Part shown: one piece after another, positions 1 through 9,413 of the stretch
How the letters are laid out: every line of letters starts with the position of its first letter
Numbering within the stretch: the first letter of the stretch is position 1
Assembly (NCBI GenBank): GCA_903901855.1
Contig: CAIUSP010000058.1
Location: 1-39,602, forward strand
From: an uncultured bacterium
GTDB taxonomy: Bacteria > Actinomycetota > Thermoleophilia > Solirubrobacterales > 70-9
Length of the DNA stretch: 39,602 nucleotides
Reading direction: 5' to 3'
Translations under genes and position numbers: made by a program
The notes under the pieces: generated by a model
Told to the model about the DNA's origin: nothing
Seen by the model: only the letters and a program-made list of their open reading frames with translations
The model's database searches: none

Positions 1-198
1 ATGCCGGACTCCAGACCGAACCTCGACAGAATCCTGCTCGATCTTCATCCTTCCGCCACGGCCGTGCCCGAGTTGGCGCCGTGCCATATCGCGATCTATC
101 GCCTCGCGGTCCAGCTCCAGGCCAGCAGGAAGCCCCTCGACGAGGGCGACGAGGCCGGGGCCGTGTGATTCACCTGCGGTTCGGAAGCCGAATTCCAT
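1..198 (-). CDS. aroC: Chorismate synthase, N-terminal part (cut by left edge)
   Basis: Chorismate synthase makes chorismate from 5-enolpyruvylshikimate-3-phosphate, the last step of the shikimate pathway, using reduced FMN. Reading the minus strand from the ATG at 198 gives 66 residues open to the window edge. They carry the family's N-terminal signatures: FRTAGESHG near residues 5-13, EGLPAGL near 21-27, and a [13 protein letters not shown] block near 47-59 that contributes to FMN/substrate binding. The rest of the protein lies outside the window. It is transcribed away from the gene at 285, so 199-284 must hold both promoters. In many actinobacteria aroC directly follows aroE; here a transporter operon on the other strand lies between them. 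The plus-strand frame covering 1-168 is only the antisense shadow of this gene. Confidence 0.93.
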   Translation of the reverse strand, partial: MEFGFRTAGESHGPGLVALVEGLPAGLELDREAIDRDMARRQLGHGRGGRMKIEQDSVEVRSGVRH

Positions 199-272
199 GG
201 CTCCAGCCTAGAGCGCGGCCGCCCCCTAGGCAGGGCAAGGGCTTGCGCGGGTCGGAACACCGGGGGCACGCC

Positions 273-278
273 TATCTT
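273..278 (+). promoter_or_regulatory. Candidate -10 element for a leaderless transcript
   Basis: TATCTT lies 6 nt before the ATG at 285, so a transcript from it would begin at or next to the start codon. No Shine-Dalgarno sequence precedes that ATG, which fits leaderless translation, common in actinobacteria. I see no convincing -35 hexamer. Confidence 0.3.
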
Positions 279-284
279 TACCCG

Positions 285-734
285 ATGGCGGCGAGACGAC
301 TGATGATCCTCTTGATCGCGCTGATCGCTGTCTCGATGGCCATCACGGTGATCTCACAGCCCCTTCGCAACAGCCTCCGCTCCCAGACGACTACGACTTC
401 GACCTCTCCGCCTCGGGAGGGATTGCGGCCGACCAACCGAGACCGCCCTGAGCGGGCAGTGCTAAGCAAGCCGATGAGCGCCACCTTCGGCCCTGGGGCG
501 AACGGACGGGTGTCGCTCGAGACCGGAGATCGGTTGACGCTCGTCGTCGAGGTCGACAGGCCGTCCGAGGTCTCGATCCGTGGACTGGGGCTCACGGCGT
601 TCGCGGATCCCTATGCGCCGGCCCGCTTCGACATCTTGCCCAGAGATCCAGGGCGATTTCCGGTCAACACCTACCCGGGTGGGAGAGCTGGCGTAATCGA
701 GGTGTCACGAGCAACCCGGCCGGAAAACCCGTGA
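285..734 (+). CDS. Small membrane-anchored protein of unknown function
   Basis: This 149-residue protein has a basic N-terminus (MAARR), one hydrophobic segment at about residues 6-24, a Thr/Ser/Pro-rich linker (about 34-45), and a C-terminal domain of about 85 residues that looks like beta strands. That suggests a single-pass protein with its soluble part outside the membrane. I do not recognise the family. The frame is open upstream to 81, but that stretch is Arg/Pro-rich and overlaps aroC antisense, so I start at the ATG at 285, directly before the hydrophobic segment. It is 73 nt upstream of the ABC importer and on the same strand, so it may be co-transcribed. Nothing in it identifies a role in transport. 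Confidence 0.6.
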   Translation: MAARRLMILLIALIAVSMAITVISQPLRNSLRSQTTTTSTSPPREGLRPTNRDRPERAVLSKPMSATFGPGANGRVSLETGDRLTLVVEVDRPSEVSIRGLGLTAFADPYAPARFDILPRDPGRFPVNTYPGGRAGVIEVSRATRPENP

Positions 735-807
735 GCGGGGTCTGGCGGTAGATTTCGGGTTGCTCCGATCTTGCCGGCGGAGCAGGAACGGAGAGGAGAG
801 ACCCCGC

Positions 808-1836
808 TTGACGCAAGCCGTGGAGACGCTCGGTGCCGTAGCAGCCGAGGACTTGGACGCACCAGTGATCCAAGCGCGATCCACGCGCGAGCTCTTCTGG
901 CGTAGATTCAAGGACGACAGGCTGGCCCTCGGGGCGCTCATCTATCTCGGCCTACTCGTCCTCCTCGCGATCCTCGCCCCCGTGCTGGTCGACCTGCTCG
1001 GAGTCCCCCCTCCGAACGAGCGGGACATCGAATCGCTCGATGCATTCGGCCTGCCTACCGGGCCGAGTCCCGACCACTGGTTGGGAGTGGATCAGCTCGG
1101 CCGCGATGTTTTGAGCCGGATCCTCTACGGAGCGCGAATCTCTCTGCTGGTGGCCTTCAGCGCGACCGCAATAGCCAGCCTGATCGGAGTCATCGCGGGC
1201 CTGCTCTCAGGGTACTTCCGGGGCTGGACTGACACGATCATCTCGCGCGGAGTGGATGTCCTGCTGGCGATTCCCTATCTGCTCCTGGCAACCGGACTGG
1301 CCGCAGCCTGCTCGTTCGGCAACGGTTGCCTCGGCGGACTCCTGAAACCAGGGCTCGCGGTCGTCATATTCGTGATCGCCGTGACGAGCTGGACCTATCT
1401 CGCCCGCATCGTCCGGGGGCAAACACTGTCACTGCGTGAGAAGGAGTTCGTGGATGCAGCTCGATCGGTCGGCGCGTCGAACCGACGGATCATCTTCCGC
1501 GAGATGCTCCCCAACCTGACCGCACCGATCATCGTCTACTCGACGATCCTGATCCCTTCGGTAATCCTCTACGAGGCAGCGCTCTCGTTCCTCGGCGTCG
1601 GCATCCAGCCGCCCGCAGCGAGCTGGGGACAGATGATCTCCGATGCCACCGACATCTTCGATGCGGCATGGTGGTATCTGCTCTTCCCCGGACTCGCGCT
1701 CGTCTCGACGGTCCTCGCCTTCAATCTCGTAGGTGACGCTCTGCAAGACGCGCTACAACCGAAAGCGAGACGGAATCGCTCATGGCTTCCAGGACAGTCA
1801 AAGAAGGATGAAATCGAAAAGGAGGAATCACAATGA
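808..1836 (+). CDS. Peptide/nickel-type ABC transporter permease (DppC/OppC family)
   Basis: One of two integral membrane subunits of a family-5 (peptide/nickel) ABC importer. An OppC-type N-terminal domain (WRRFKDDRLALGALIYL, first membrane helix) leads to the GVDQLGRDVLSRILYGAR segment and then the BPD_transp_1 domain with five more hydrophobic stretches. The cytoplasmic EAA-type loop that contacts the ATPase is present (EFVDAARSVGASNRRIIFRE). I start at the TTG at 808, preceded by GGAGAGGAG at 790-798. An in-frame TTG at 760 would add 16 basic residues and lacks a ribosome site. The stop overlaps the next start by 4 nt (ATGA). It is the first core transporter gene, an uncommon position for the C permease, since OppB usually precedes OppC. 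Confidence 0.93.
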   Translation: MTQAVETLGAVAAEDLDAPVIQARSTRELFWRRFKDDRLALGALIYLGLLVLLAILAPVLVDLLGVPPPNERDIESLDAFGLPTGPSPDHWLGVDQLGRDVLSRILYGARISLLVAFSATAIASLIGVIAGLLSGYFRGWTDTIISRGVDVLLAIPYLLLATGLAAACSFGNGCLGGLLKPGLAVVIFVIAVTSWTYLARIVRGQTLSLREKEFVDAARSVGASNRRIIFREMLPNLTAPIIVYSTILIPSVILYEAALSFLGVGIQPPAASWGQMISDATDIFDAAWWYLLFPGLALVSTVLAFNLVGDALQDALQPKARRNRSWLPGQSKKDEIEKEESQ

Positions 1837-3623
1837 AGAGGAATAAGGCACTCGCAGTCGGAGTGGCTTCCCTCTCGATCGTCGCGATGCTCGCGCTTGC
1901 GAGCTGCGGTGGATCGAGTGGAACGGCCACGACCGATTTCCCGCTCCCCACGGAGGCCCCGAGTGACGCCCAGAAGGGCGGAACCATCGAGGTACTTTCA
2001 GGGTCAGACATCGACTACATGGATCCGGGGGCGAGCTACTACCAGTTCACCTTCATGATCCATTACGCGATGTTCAGGCCGCTGCTGTCCTGGCCTCCCG
2101 GAGAGACCAAGACTCCCCAGCCGGACCTGGCAGCCGAACAGCCGACCATCAGCGATGACGGCAAGACGGTCACCTTCAAGATCCGGGAAGGCGTGAAGTT
2201 CGCTCCACCGGTCGATCGTGATGTGACCTCGGCGGACGTCAAGTACGCGATCGAGCGAGGGCTGATGCCGGGCGTCGCCAACGGCTACATCGGTGCGTAC
2301 ATGGACGGTCTGGACGGCTTCGACGCGGCGATCGAGTCCGTCGAAAGCGACCCTACGGTCGCACCCGATATTTCGGGAATCAAGACGCCAGACGATCAGA
2401 CGATCGTCTTCGAGTTGACCGATACGACCTCGGCGACACTCATCCAGGCACTCTCGCTTCCGGTCAGCGCACCGGTACCCGAGGAGTACGCCAAGCAGTA
2501 CGACTCAGAGAGCCCCTCGACCTACGGCGACCATGTCGCGGCAACGGGTCCGTACATGGTCGAAAACGATGCAAAGGGAGCTTTGACCGGCTACGAGCCC
2601 GGCAAGGAGATCCGCTTGGTTCGTAATCCCAATTGGGACTCCTCCAGCGACGCTCGCCCCGCCTATGCAGACCGGATAACGGTCAAGGAGGGGTATGCGG
2701 ACTCCGCCTCTGCATCGAGGCAGATCCTGACTGGCGAGGGCCAGGTCAACGGTGATTTCGGACCACCGCCCTCGGTCCTTCGCGAAGCGGCAACCAGGTA
2801 CAAGGAGCAGCTCTCACTGCCGACGAGCGGTGGCAGCAGGTACGTCTCGCTCAATACGCAGCTGGCACCGCTGGACGACCTCAATGTCCGTAAAGCAGTG
2901 CTCGCGGCGACCAACCGTGAGGCCCTGCGCCTGACGGCGGGCGGAGAAGCGGCTGGCGCGATCGCCAACCACTTCATCCCGCCTGACATCCCGGGATTCG
3001 AGGAGGCCGGTGGCTTCGACGGCACTGGAGCCGATTTCCTCGAGAAGCCTGCCGGGGATCTGGCGCTCGCTGCCGAGTACATGAAGAAGGCTGGCTACAA
3101 GTCGGGCAAGTACGACGGCAACGACGAGCTCCTGATGGTCGGAGACGACAGCGCCAGCAGCCGGCAGATCGGCGAGATCATGCTCGATACGTTCCAGAAG
3201 CTGGGATTCAAGGTCAACTACCGGCCTGTATCTCAGGAGATCATGTACACGAAGTTCTGCGGTACCCCAGCTGCCAAGGTCGCCATCTGCGCGACGACCG
3301 GTTGGCTGAAGGACTTCAATGACGCCGAGTCGCTGCTGGATCCGACGTTCAACGGGAACAACATCCTCCCGTCCAACAACGTCAACTGGCCTCAGCTCGA
3401 CGTCGAGTCGATCAACGATGCAATGGCCAAGGCAGCGTTGTTGACCGATCAGGACGAGCGCACCAAGGCCTGGGCGGATATCGACCGGCAGATCACCGCG
3501 CAGGCTCCGGCCTTGCCGTGGATCTGGGACAACTCACCGGTCATCTGGTCGGAGAACGTTGCACCGGTGATCAACCTGTTCAACGCCACGGCCGACCTCT
3601 CCTACACCTCACTGAAGAAGTAG
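1833..3623 (+). CDS. ABC transporter substrate-binding lipoprotein, family 5 (peptide/nickel type)
   Basis: This is a 596-residue extracytoplasmic receptor for the importer around it. The N-terminus has a lipoprotein signal with lipobox LASC and lipidated Cys25, then a Gly/Ser/Thr linker. The SBP_bac_5 fold is recognisable by a GGTIEVL start near residue 49, a PDLAAEQPTISDDGKTVTFKI segment near 98-118, FAPPVDRDVTSADVKYAIERG near 123-143, and the ATGPYMVE and DLNVRKAVLAATNREAL segments further on. Substrates in this family range from peptides to nickel and sugars and cannot be deduced here. A strong ribosome site (AAAGGAGG) precedes the ATG. It lies between the two permease genes, and a strong hairpin follows it, which may keep its transcript level above that of the membrane subunits. 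Confidence 0.94.
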   Translation: MKRNKALAVGVASLSIVAMLALASCGGSSGTATTDFPLPTEAPSDAQKGGTIEVLSGSDIDYMDPGASYYQFTFMIHYAMFRPLLSWPPGETKTPQPDLAAEQPTISDDGKTVTFKIREGVKFAPPVDRDVTSADVKYAIERGLMPGVANGYIGAYMDGLDGFDAAIESVESDPTVAPDISGIKTPDDQTIVFELTDTTSATLIQALSLPVSAPVPEEYAKQYDSESPSTYGDHVAATGPYMVENDAKGALTGYEPGKEIRLVRNPNWDSSSDARPAYADRITVKEGYADSASASRQILTGEGQVNGDFGPPPSVLREAATRYKEQLSLPTSGGSRYVSLNTQLAPLDDLNVRKAVLAATNREALRLTAGGEAAGAIANHFIPPDIPGFEEAGGFDGTGADFLEKPAGDLALAAEYMKKAGYKSGKYDGNDELLMVGDDSASSRQIGEIMLDTFQKLGFKVNYRPVSQEIMYTKFCGTPAAKVAICATTGWLKDFNDAESLLDPTFNGNNILPSNNVNWPQLDVESINDAMAKAALLTDQDERTKAWADIDRQITAQAPALPWIWDNSPVIWSENVAPVINLFNATADLSYTSLKK

Positions 3624-3657
3624 GGGACGACGCACCACGAGATCGAAGAAGCGGCAA

Positions 3658-3692
3658 GGAGCGTCTCGCGATGATCGATCGCGAGACGCTCC
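3658..3692 (+). terminator. Perfect 15-bp hairpin between the binding-protein and permease genes
   Basis: GGAGCGTCTCGCGAT (3658-3672) is exactly complementary to ATCGCGAGACGCTCC (3678-3692), with loop GATCG. It sits 34 nt after the binding-protein stop and 38 nt before the next start. There is no U-run, so it is probably not a full intrinsic terminator. An intercistronic stem protecting the upstream mRNA, or a partial attenuator, is more likely, as in other binding-protein-dependent operons (malE-malF type). Confidence 0.7.
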
Positions 3693-3730
3693 GGGCTGCT
3701 GCCCGCCGGGACTGAGAAGGGAGCCGGAGA

Positions 3731-4698
3731 ATGCTCGAGTACATACTGCGGCGTGTTCTCTGGGGCGTCGCGATGCTCTTCCTGGTGAGCGGGGTGATCT
3801 TCGTAATCTTCTATCTGCTGCCCTCGGCCGATCCCGCAACGCTGAGAGCAGGAAGACAGGCATCACCTGACCAGATCGAGCGAATCCGCGAGAGCCTCGG
3901 TCTGGATCGGCCTGTGTTCATCCAATACGTGGACTACATGAAGCAGATCTTCTTCCACTTCGACTTCGGCTACAGCTACCAGTACGAGACCTCGGTCTCC
4001 TCTCTGATCTTCGACAGGTTGGGACCGACCGCTTCGCTCACTTTCGGGGCTGCGATCCTCTGGCTGCTCATGGGGATACCGATCGGGATCATCTCCGCAG
4101 TGCGCGCTCGGTCCCTGCTCGACCGGTCCACCATGGTCATCTCGCTTGCGCTCATATCCGCGCCCGTGTTCTGGCTGGGCCTGATATCCCTCTACCTGTT
4201 CGCAGACGACATAGGCCTGATCCCGATCCTTCCCGGCGCCGGCAGCTACGAGCCTCTCAGCGCAGGACCGATTGCCTGGGCGGGGCCTTTGATCCTTCCT
4301 TGGACGGTGCTCGCGGCGGCCTCCGCCGCTGTCTACGCCCGGTACCTGCGCTCGGACATGATCGATGTGATGGGCGAGGACTACATCCGAACCGCCAGGG
4401 CGAAAGGCCTGCCGGAGAGGAAGGTGGTCATGAAACACGGGGTACGCAGCGCAATAACTCCGGTCATCACCCTCCTCGGTCTGGATATCGGAGTCCTTCT
4501 GGCCGGTAACGCGATCCTCACCGAGTCCGTCTTCAACATCCCGGGGGTCGGGCGCCTCGTCCTCGATGCCATCGACAAGGCCGACCTTCCACTGATCCAG
4601 GGAGTGACGCTCTTCGGGGCGTTCTTCATCGTGATCTTCAATCTGGTGGTCGACATCGCTTACGCATACCTCGACCCGAGGGTCAGGTACGACGACCT

Positions 4699-4702
<4 letters not shown>
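3731..4702 (+). CDS. Peptide/nickel-type ABC transporter permease (DppB/OppB family)
   Basis: This 323-residue integral membrane subunit pairs with the permease at 808-1836. It begins with the typical DppB helix (YILRRVLWGVAMLFLVSGVI). The conserved periplasmic segment follows (QIERIRESLGLDRPVFIQY, near residues 46-64), then five more hydrophobic stretches. The EAA loop EDYIRTARAKGLPERKVV (near 216-233) is followed by the family's SVFNIPGVGRLVLDAI segment. The start is the ATG at 3731, with GGGAGCCGGAG just upstream. The ATPase gene that follows overlaps it by 4 nt. Length and motifs are normal for the family. Confidence 0.95.
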
Positions 4703-5753
<1,051 letters not shown>

Positions 5754-5757
<4 letters not shown>

Positions 5758-6824
5758 GCTCGAGCGAAACCGCCCTGCTGGAGATCAAACACCTCGTCAA
5801 ACACTTCCCCCTGACCAAGGGGATCCTCTTCCGCAAACAGGTCGGAGCGGTACAAGCTGTCGACGACCTCAGCCTGAGCGTCGCCGAGGGTGAGACCGTC
5901 GGCCTGGTCGGAGAGACGGGCTGCGGCAAGAGCACGGTGGCGCGGATGCTGGTTCGCCTCCTGGACCCAACCTCCGGTGAGATCCGCTTCGATGGAGACG
6001 ACCTGGCAAGCGCGAAGGGCGGCGACTTGAACACGCTTCGGCGTGAGATACAGATCGTCTTCCAGGACCCCTACTCGGCGCTCAACCCTCGAAAGACGGT
6101 CGGCGCGATCATCGCTGATCCACTGGTCATCCACGGGATCGGCAAGGAAGGAGACGACCGGAAGAGGATGGTTCAGGAACTGATGGAGCAGGTCGGGTTG
6201 AGTCCCGAGCACTACAACCGTCTCCCCCATGAGTTCTCGGGTGGCCAACGCCAGAGGATCGGAATCGCCCGAGCTCTTGCCCTGCGACCGAAACTGATCG
6301 TGCTCGACGAACCGGTTTCGGCGCTGGATGTTTCGATCCAAGCACAGGTGGTGAACCTGCTCTCGGACCTGCAGAAAGAGAGAGACCTCAGCTATCTGTT
6401 CGTCGCCCACGACCTCAGCGTGGTCAGGCACGTCTCGGACCGGATAGCGGTCATGTACCTGGGCAAGATCGTCGAGGTCGCACCTGCGGAGGAGATCTTC
6501 GAGAAGCCCATCCACCCCTACACACTGGCCCTCTACTCGGCTGTGCCGAAGCCTGATCCGAGCGAACGAACGGAGAAGCCCATCCGGCTCGAAGGCGATC
6601 TTCCGAGCCCTACCGACCCACCCTCAGGTTGCCGATTCAGGACTCGATGCCCGTGGGCGACCGACATCTGCACCAAGGCCGAACCGCCACTGGTCGATTA
6701 CGGAGGAGGCCACCTCGCTGCGTGTCACCACCCGCGAAACGTCAGCCGCGTGGATCTCGAAAGCGCACAGATTGCACCGGCCAGTCCGATCACCGCCTCG
6801 GATCAGATGCCGGCGGTTGAGTGA
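5754..6824 (+). CDS. Peptide/nickel-type ABC transporter ATP-binding protein (DppF/OppF family)
   Basis: The second ATPase of the importer, 356 residues. Walker A GETGCGKST is near residues 53-61, the Q-loop VFQDPYSALNPRKTV is intact, the signature FSGGQRQRIGIARAL is near 161-175, and Walker B LIVLDEPVSALD and the HDLSVV switch follow. The C-terminal extension again has the paired-Cys segment (GCRFRTRCPWATDIC). It is the last gene of the transporter operon and ends 29 nt before the convergent aroE stop. No obvious terminator hairpin lies in that gap. Confidence 0.95.
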
Positions 6825-6853
6825 TTCCCGACGACGGACCGACGCACGCCCAC

Positions 6854-7672
6854 TCAGTCGGCTGAGGCAGCCTCACGCATAACATCGAGAGGCGGTTCGA
6901 CACCGGTCCAGAGCCTGAAAGAGTCCGCGCCCTGCCTGACCAGTGACTCGAGGCCACCGACCGCCGTCGCACCTGCCAGTGCGGCTTCGGCCACCAGTCG
7001 CGTCTCGACCCCCGAATAGACGAGGTCGAGCACGACACATCCGGAGATGGCGGCGCGCGTGATGGGGAGGACGTCGAATGGATCGTCATCGCGCCCCGGC
7101 ATGCCCACAGCCGTGCAGTTGACGATCAGGTCGAAGCCACCCAGTTCAGCTTCCTCGGACGACACGCTGACCGGAGCAGGGCCATCTACCTCCAGCGTCG
7201 CCACCAGTTCGTCCGCGCGCTCTGGGCTCCTGTTCCACACGGAAACCTCCGAACCCGCTCCCGAGAGGACCCAGACGGCGGCCCGTGAGACGCCCCCGGC
7301 CCCGAGCACCAGGGTGCGCCCGGAACGTACCGACCCAGGGGTCGCCTCCAGGACGCCGGTCGCATCTGTGTTCTCGGCCCTGATCGACCCTTGGTCGAAG
7401 ATCAGCGTATTGCTCGCGCCTATGGCGGCTGTGGCGGCCGAAACCTCATCAGCCACCTCCAGTGCCAGCGACTTGTGAGGGATCGTCACGTTGACCCCGA
7501 CGTACCCCTCCTCGGGCAGAGAGGCAATGCGCTGAGGGAACTCCGCCGCCGACACCTCGATCGCGTCGTAGATCCACTCTTCGCTCATCCCGAGCGCCTC
7601 GAGCGCGGCGTTCTGCATCGCCGGTGAACGCGAGTGCGAGACCGGCTCCCCCACTACGGCGAGACGCTTCAC
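6854..7672 (-). CDS. aroE: Shikimate dehydrogenase (NADP+)
   Basis: Reduces 3-dehydroshikimate to shikimate with NADPH, in the cytoplasm. The shikimate-binding SHSRSP motif is at residues 12-17. The catalytic pair is Lys67 in NVTIPHK and Asp103 in ENTDATG. The nucleotide loop is GAGGVSR at 124-130, with an NRSPERA segment after it, and the C-terminal helix carries LVRQGADSF with the conserved Gln. I use the GTG at 7672, which overlaps the mltG stop (GTGA) and has GGAGG 7 nt upstream; a GTG at 7687 would add five residues and lacks such a site. It is the last gene of the alaS-ruvX-mltG-aroE run. Confidence 0.95.
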   Translation of the reverse strand: MKRLAVVGEPVSHSRSPAMQNAALEALGMSEEWIYDAIEVSAAEFPQRIASLPEEGYVGVNVTIPHKSLALEVADEVSAATAAIGASNTLIFDQGSIRAENTDATGVLEATPGSVRSGRTLVLGAGGVSRAAVWVLSGAGSEVSVWNRSPERADELVATLEVDGPAPVSVSSEEAELGGFDLIVNCTAVGMPGRDDDPFDVLPITRAAISGCVVLDLVYSGVETRLVAEAALAGATAVGGLESLVRQGADSFRLWTGVEPPLDVMREAASAD

Positions 7673-8976
7673 TGGGAGCCTCCGCACTTGCTCGGAGCCT
7701 GTCCCCCTGCTGCCTCGCGGGCCGCGTTGTACTCAGCGACCAGACGATTGAACTCGTCCGCGCTCGCGGTGAATGAGTGAGTGCCACAGCCGTCCGGATC
7801 GACGACGTAGTAGAGGTAGTCGACTTTTGCCGGTTTCGCGGCCGCTTGCATCGAGGCGAGGCCGGGATTGCCGATCGGAGTGGGAGGAAGTCCGGCGTTC
7901 AGCCGCGTGTTGTAGGGCGTGTCCGTCTCGAGTTGATCAGAGGTGAGAGGGTCCGTGTAGTTGTCGTACTCGTAGCGGGTCGTTGCATCGATCCCCAGCG
8001 GTTCGCCGATACGCAGCCGGTTGTAGATGACCGCCGCCACCAGAGCGCGTTCCTTCGGCACGACGACCTCGCGGTCGATCATCGACGCGATTATCAGGAT
8101 GTCGTACGGGGTCAGATTCTTCTTCTTGGCGTAGGTCAGATCGACCTCAGCCAAGTTCTGACGGAATGCATCGAGCTGCTGGAAGACCAGATCATCGACG
8201 CTCGCACCTGGCTCCAACTCGTAGGTGGCCGGGAACAAGAACCCCTCGAGGCTCGGCGGATCCTCTGCCCCGTACTTGCCGGGATCGAAGCCCTTGAAGG
8301 ACTCAGTCGCGGCCAAGTAGTCACCTTGGATGCCGACATCGGACACGATCGGGGCAACCTGGGATCGCGGCAGCCCCTCGGGGATCGTGAGGGTGATCAG
8401 TCCGTCTGCAGACTCGCCCGTGAGCCGATCGATGGCCGTGCCGTAGCTCATCGCCGAAGCCATCAGGTACCTGCCCGGCAAGATCGACCCGCTCTCGCCA
8501 GAGAGCCGCAGCCTCAACTGGAACAGTGACCCGCTCGAGATCACTCCCTCGTCCGAGAGGATCTGGGCAACCTGAGATGCGTTTGCGCCCTCAGGCACAG
8601 TGACGACGACCCTCCCCTCCCCCTTGCCGTCGCCTGCAAACGGCTGGAAGAGCGCGACCACGAACCAGATCAGGAGGACGCCTGCGAACAGGATCAGGCC
8701 GGCCAGGACCCTCCGGCGAGCGAATGCACCACGGCTGGGCTGCGGAGGAGCGGGCCTACGACGGGGAGTACCGGGAGGACCGCCTCCGCGTGGAACTCGA
8801 TTGCCGCTGCCAGAGGCACGAGATGCTGGAGCCGGACGCGCCGACCGCTTTTGCGGCCTGGCCCCCCGGGTGCCTTCCGGCCGGGGAGGCTTCGATGGCC
8901 TCCCGCCGGAAGGACTCCGCCTGCCCGGAGGCCGGTCCCCTGGCTCGCGCGGTGGGCGCTCAGACGAGACCATCAC
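7669..8976 (-). CDS. mltG: Endolytic murein transglycosylase
   Basis: Cleaves nascent glycan strands at the membrane and limits their length. The 435-residue protein has a long basic, Pro/Arg/Gly-rich cytoplasmic N-terminus (residues 1-88), one membrane helix at about 90-113, a LysM-like region (about 122-200) and the YceG catalytic domain. The motif IASMIDREV contains the conserved catalytic-type Glu303, although the usual Glu two positions earlier is Asp. The substrate-site segments IYNRLRIGEPLGIDATTRYEY and TPYNTRLNAGLPPTPIGNP are intact. The disordered N-tail is a common actinobacterial feature. The start overlaps the ruvX stop by 4 nt (ATGA). Confidence 0.95.
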   Translation of the reverse strand: MMVSSERPPREPGDRPPGRRSPSGGRPSKPPRPEGTRGARPQKRSARPAPASRASGSGNRVPRGGGPPGTPRRRPAPPQPSRGAFARRRVLAGLILFAGVLLIWFVVALFQPFAGDGKGEGRVVVTVPEGANASQVAQILSDEGVISSGSLFQLRLRLSGESGSILPGRYLMASAMSYGTAIDRLTGESADGLITLTIPEGLPRSQVAPIVSDVGIQGDYLAATESFKGFDPGKYGAEDPPSLEGFLFPATYELEPGASVDDLVFQQLDAFRQNLAEVDLTYAKKKNLTPYDILIIASMIDREVVVPKERALVAAVIYNRLRIGEPLGIDATTRYEYDNYTDPLTSDQLETDTPYNTRLNAGLPPTPIGNPGLASMQAAAKPAKVDYLYYVVDPDGCGTHSFTASADEFNRLVAEYNAAREAAGGQAPSKCGGSQ

Positions 8977-9413
8977 CCACTACTCGCTCTCGACGCCAGC
9001 CAGCCTTCGAGCAGGTGTGCAGCGGCAAGCGAATCACGATCCGAGGTGGCGCCCTCCCGTCCACTCCGATCGGCCATGGCGGTGGTCAGACGCTCGTCGT
9101 ACACCTCGATCGGAACTTCGAGGTGTCGCTCGAGATCCTGGGAGAACGCCCGAGCAATAGCTGCCTGCTCACCCTCTTCTCCAGAGAGATTCCTCGGCAG
9201 CCCGACGACCACCAACTCCACGCCGTGCTCCGCTACGAGGCCTTCGACCATGGACACATCGGGCGAGATGGCCGCGAGGGGGGTCACCAAGACTCCGGTC
9301 GGGTCGCTGATCGCGCAGCCACACCTGATGGTGCCGTGGTCGAGGGCGAGAACTCGCACCCCTTGAGTCTTCCACCTCCCGGGGCGTGTCGCCTGCAGGT
9401 ATGGATCGGTCAT
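8973..9413 (-). CDS. ruvX: Holliday junction resolvase-like protein / pre-16S rRNA nuclease YqgF
   Basis: An RNase H-fold nuclease implicated in 16S rRNA 5'-end maturation. Expected motifs are present: VLALDHGTIRCGCAISD with catalytic Asp25, VVVGLPRNLSG near residues 68-78, YDERLTT near 105-111, and a C-terminal Asp in RDSLAAAHLLEGWL (Asp127). At 146 residues the protein is of normal size. The ATG at 9413 overlaps the alaS stop (ATGA). An internal GTG immediately before VLALDHG would give a start closer to the usual family N-terminus, so the first 17-18 residues are uncertain. Genes on both sides overlap it, so it should be translationally coupled. Confidence 0.92.
   Translation of the reverse strand: MTDPYLQATRPGRWKTQGVRVLALDHGTIRCGCAISDPTGVLVTPLAAISPDVSMVEGLVAEHGVELVVVGLPRNLSGEEGEQAAIARAFSQDLERHLEVPIEVYDERLTTAMADRSGREGATSDRDSLAAAHLLEGWLASRASSG

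Noticed and set aside
1-168. Plus-strand open frame starting with ATG at position 1
   Set aside because: It is antisense to the clear chorismate synthase N-terminus on the minus strand, whose motifs are unmistakable.
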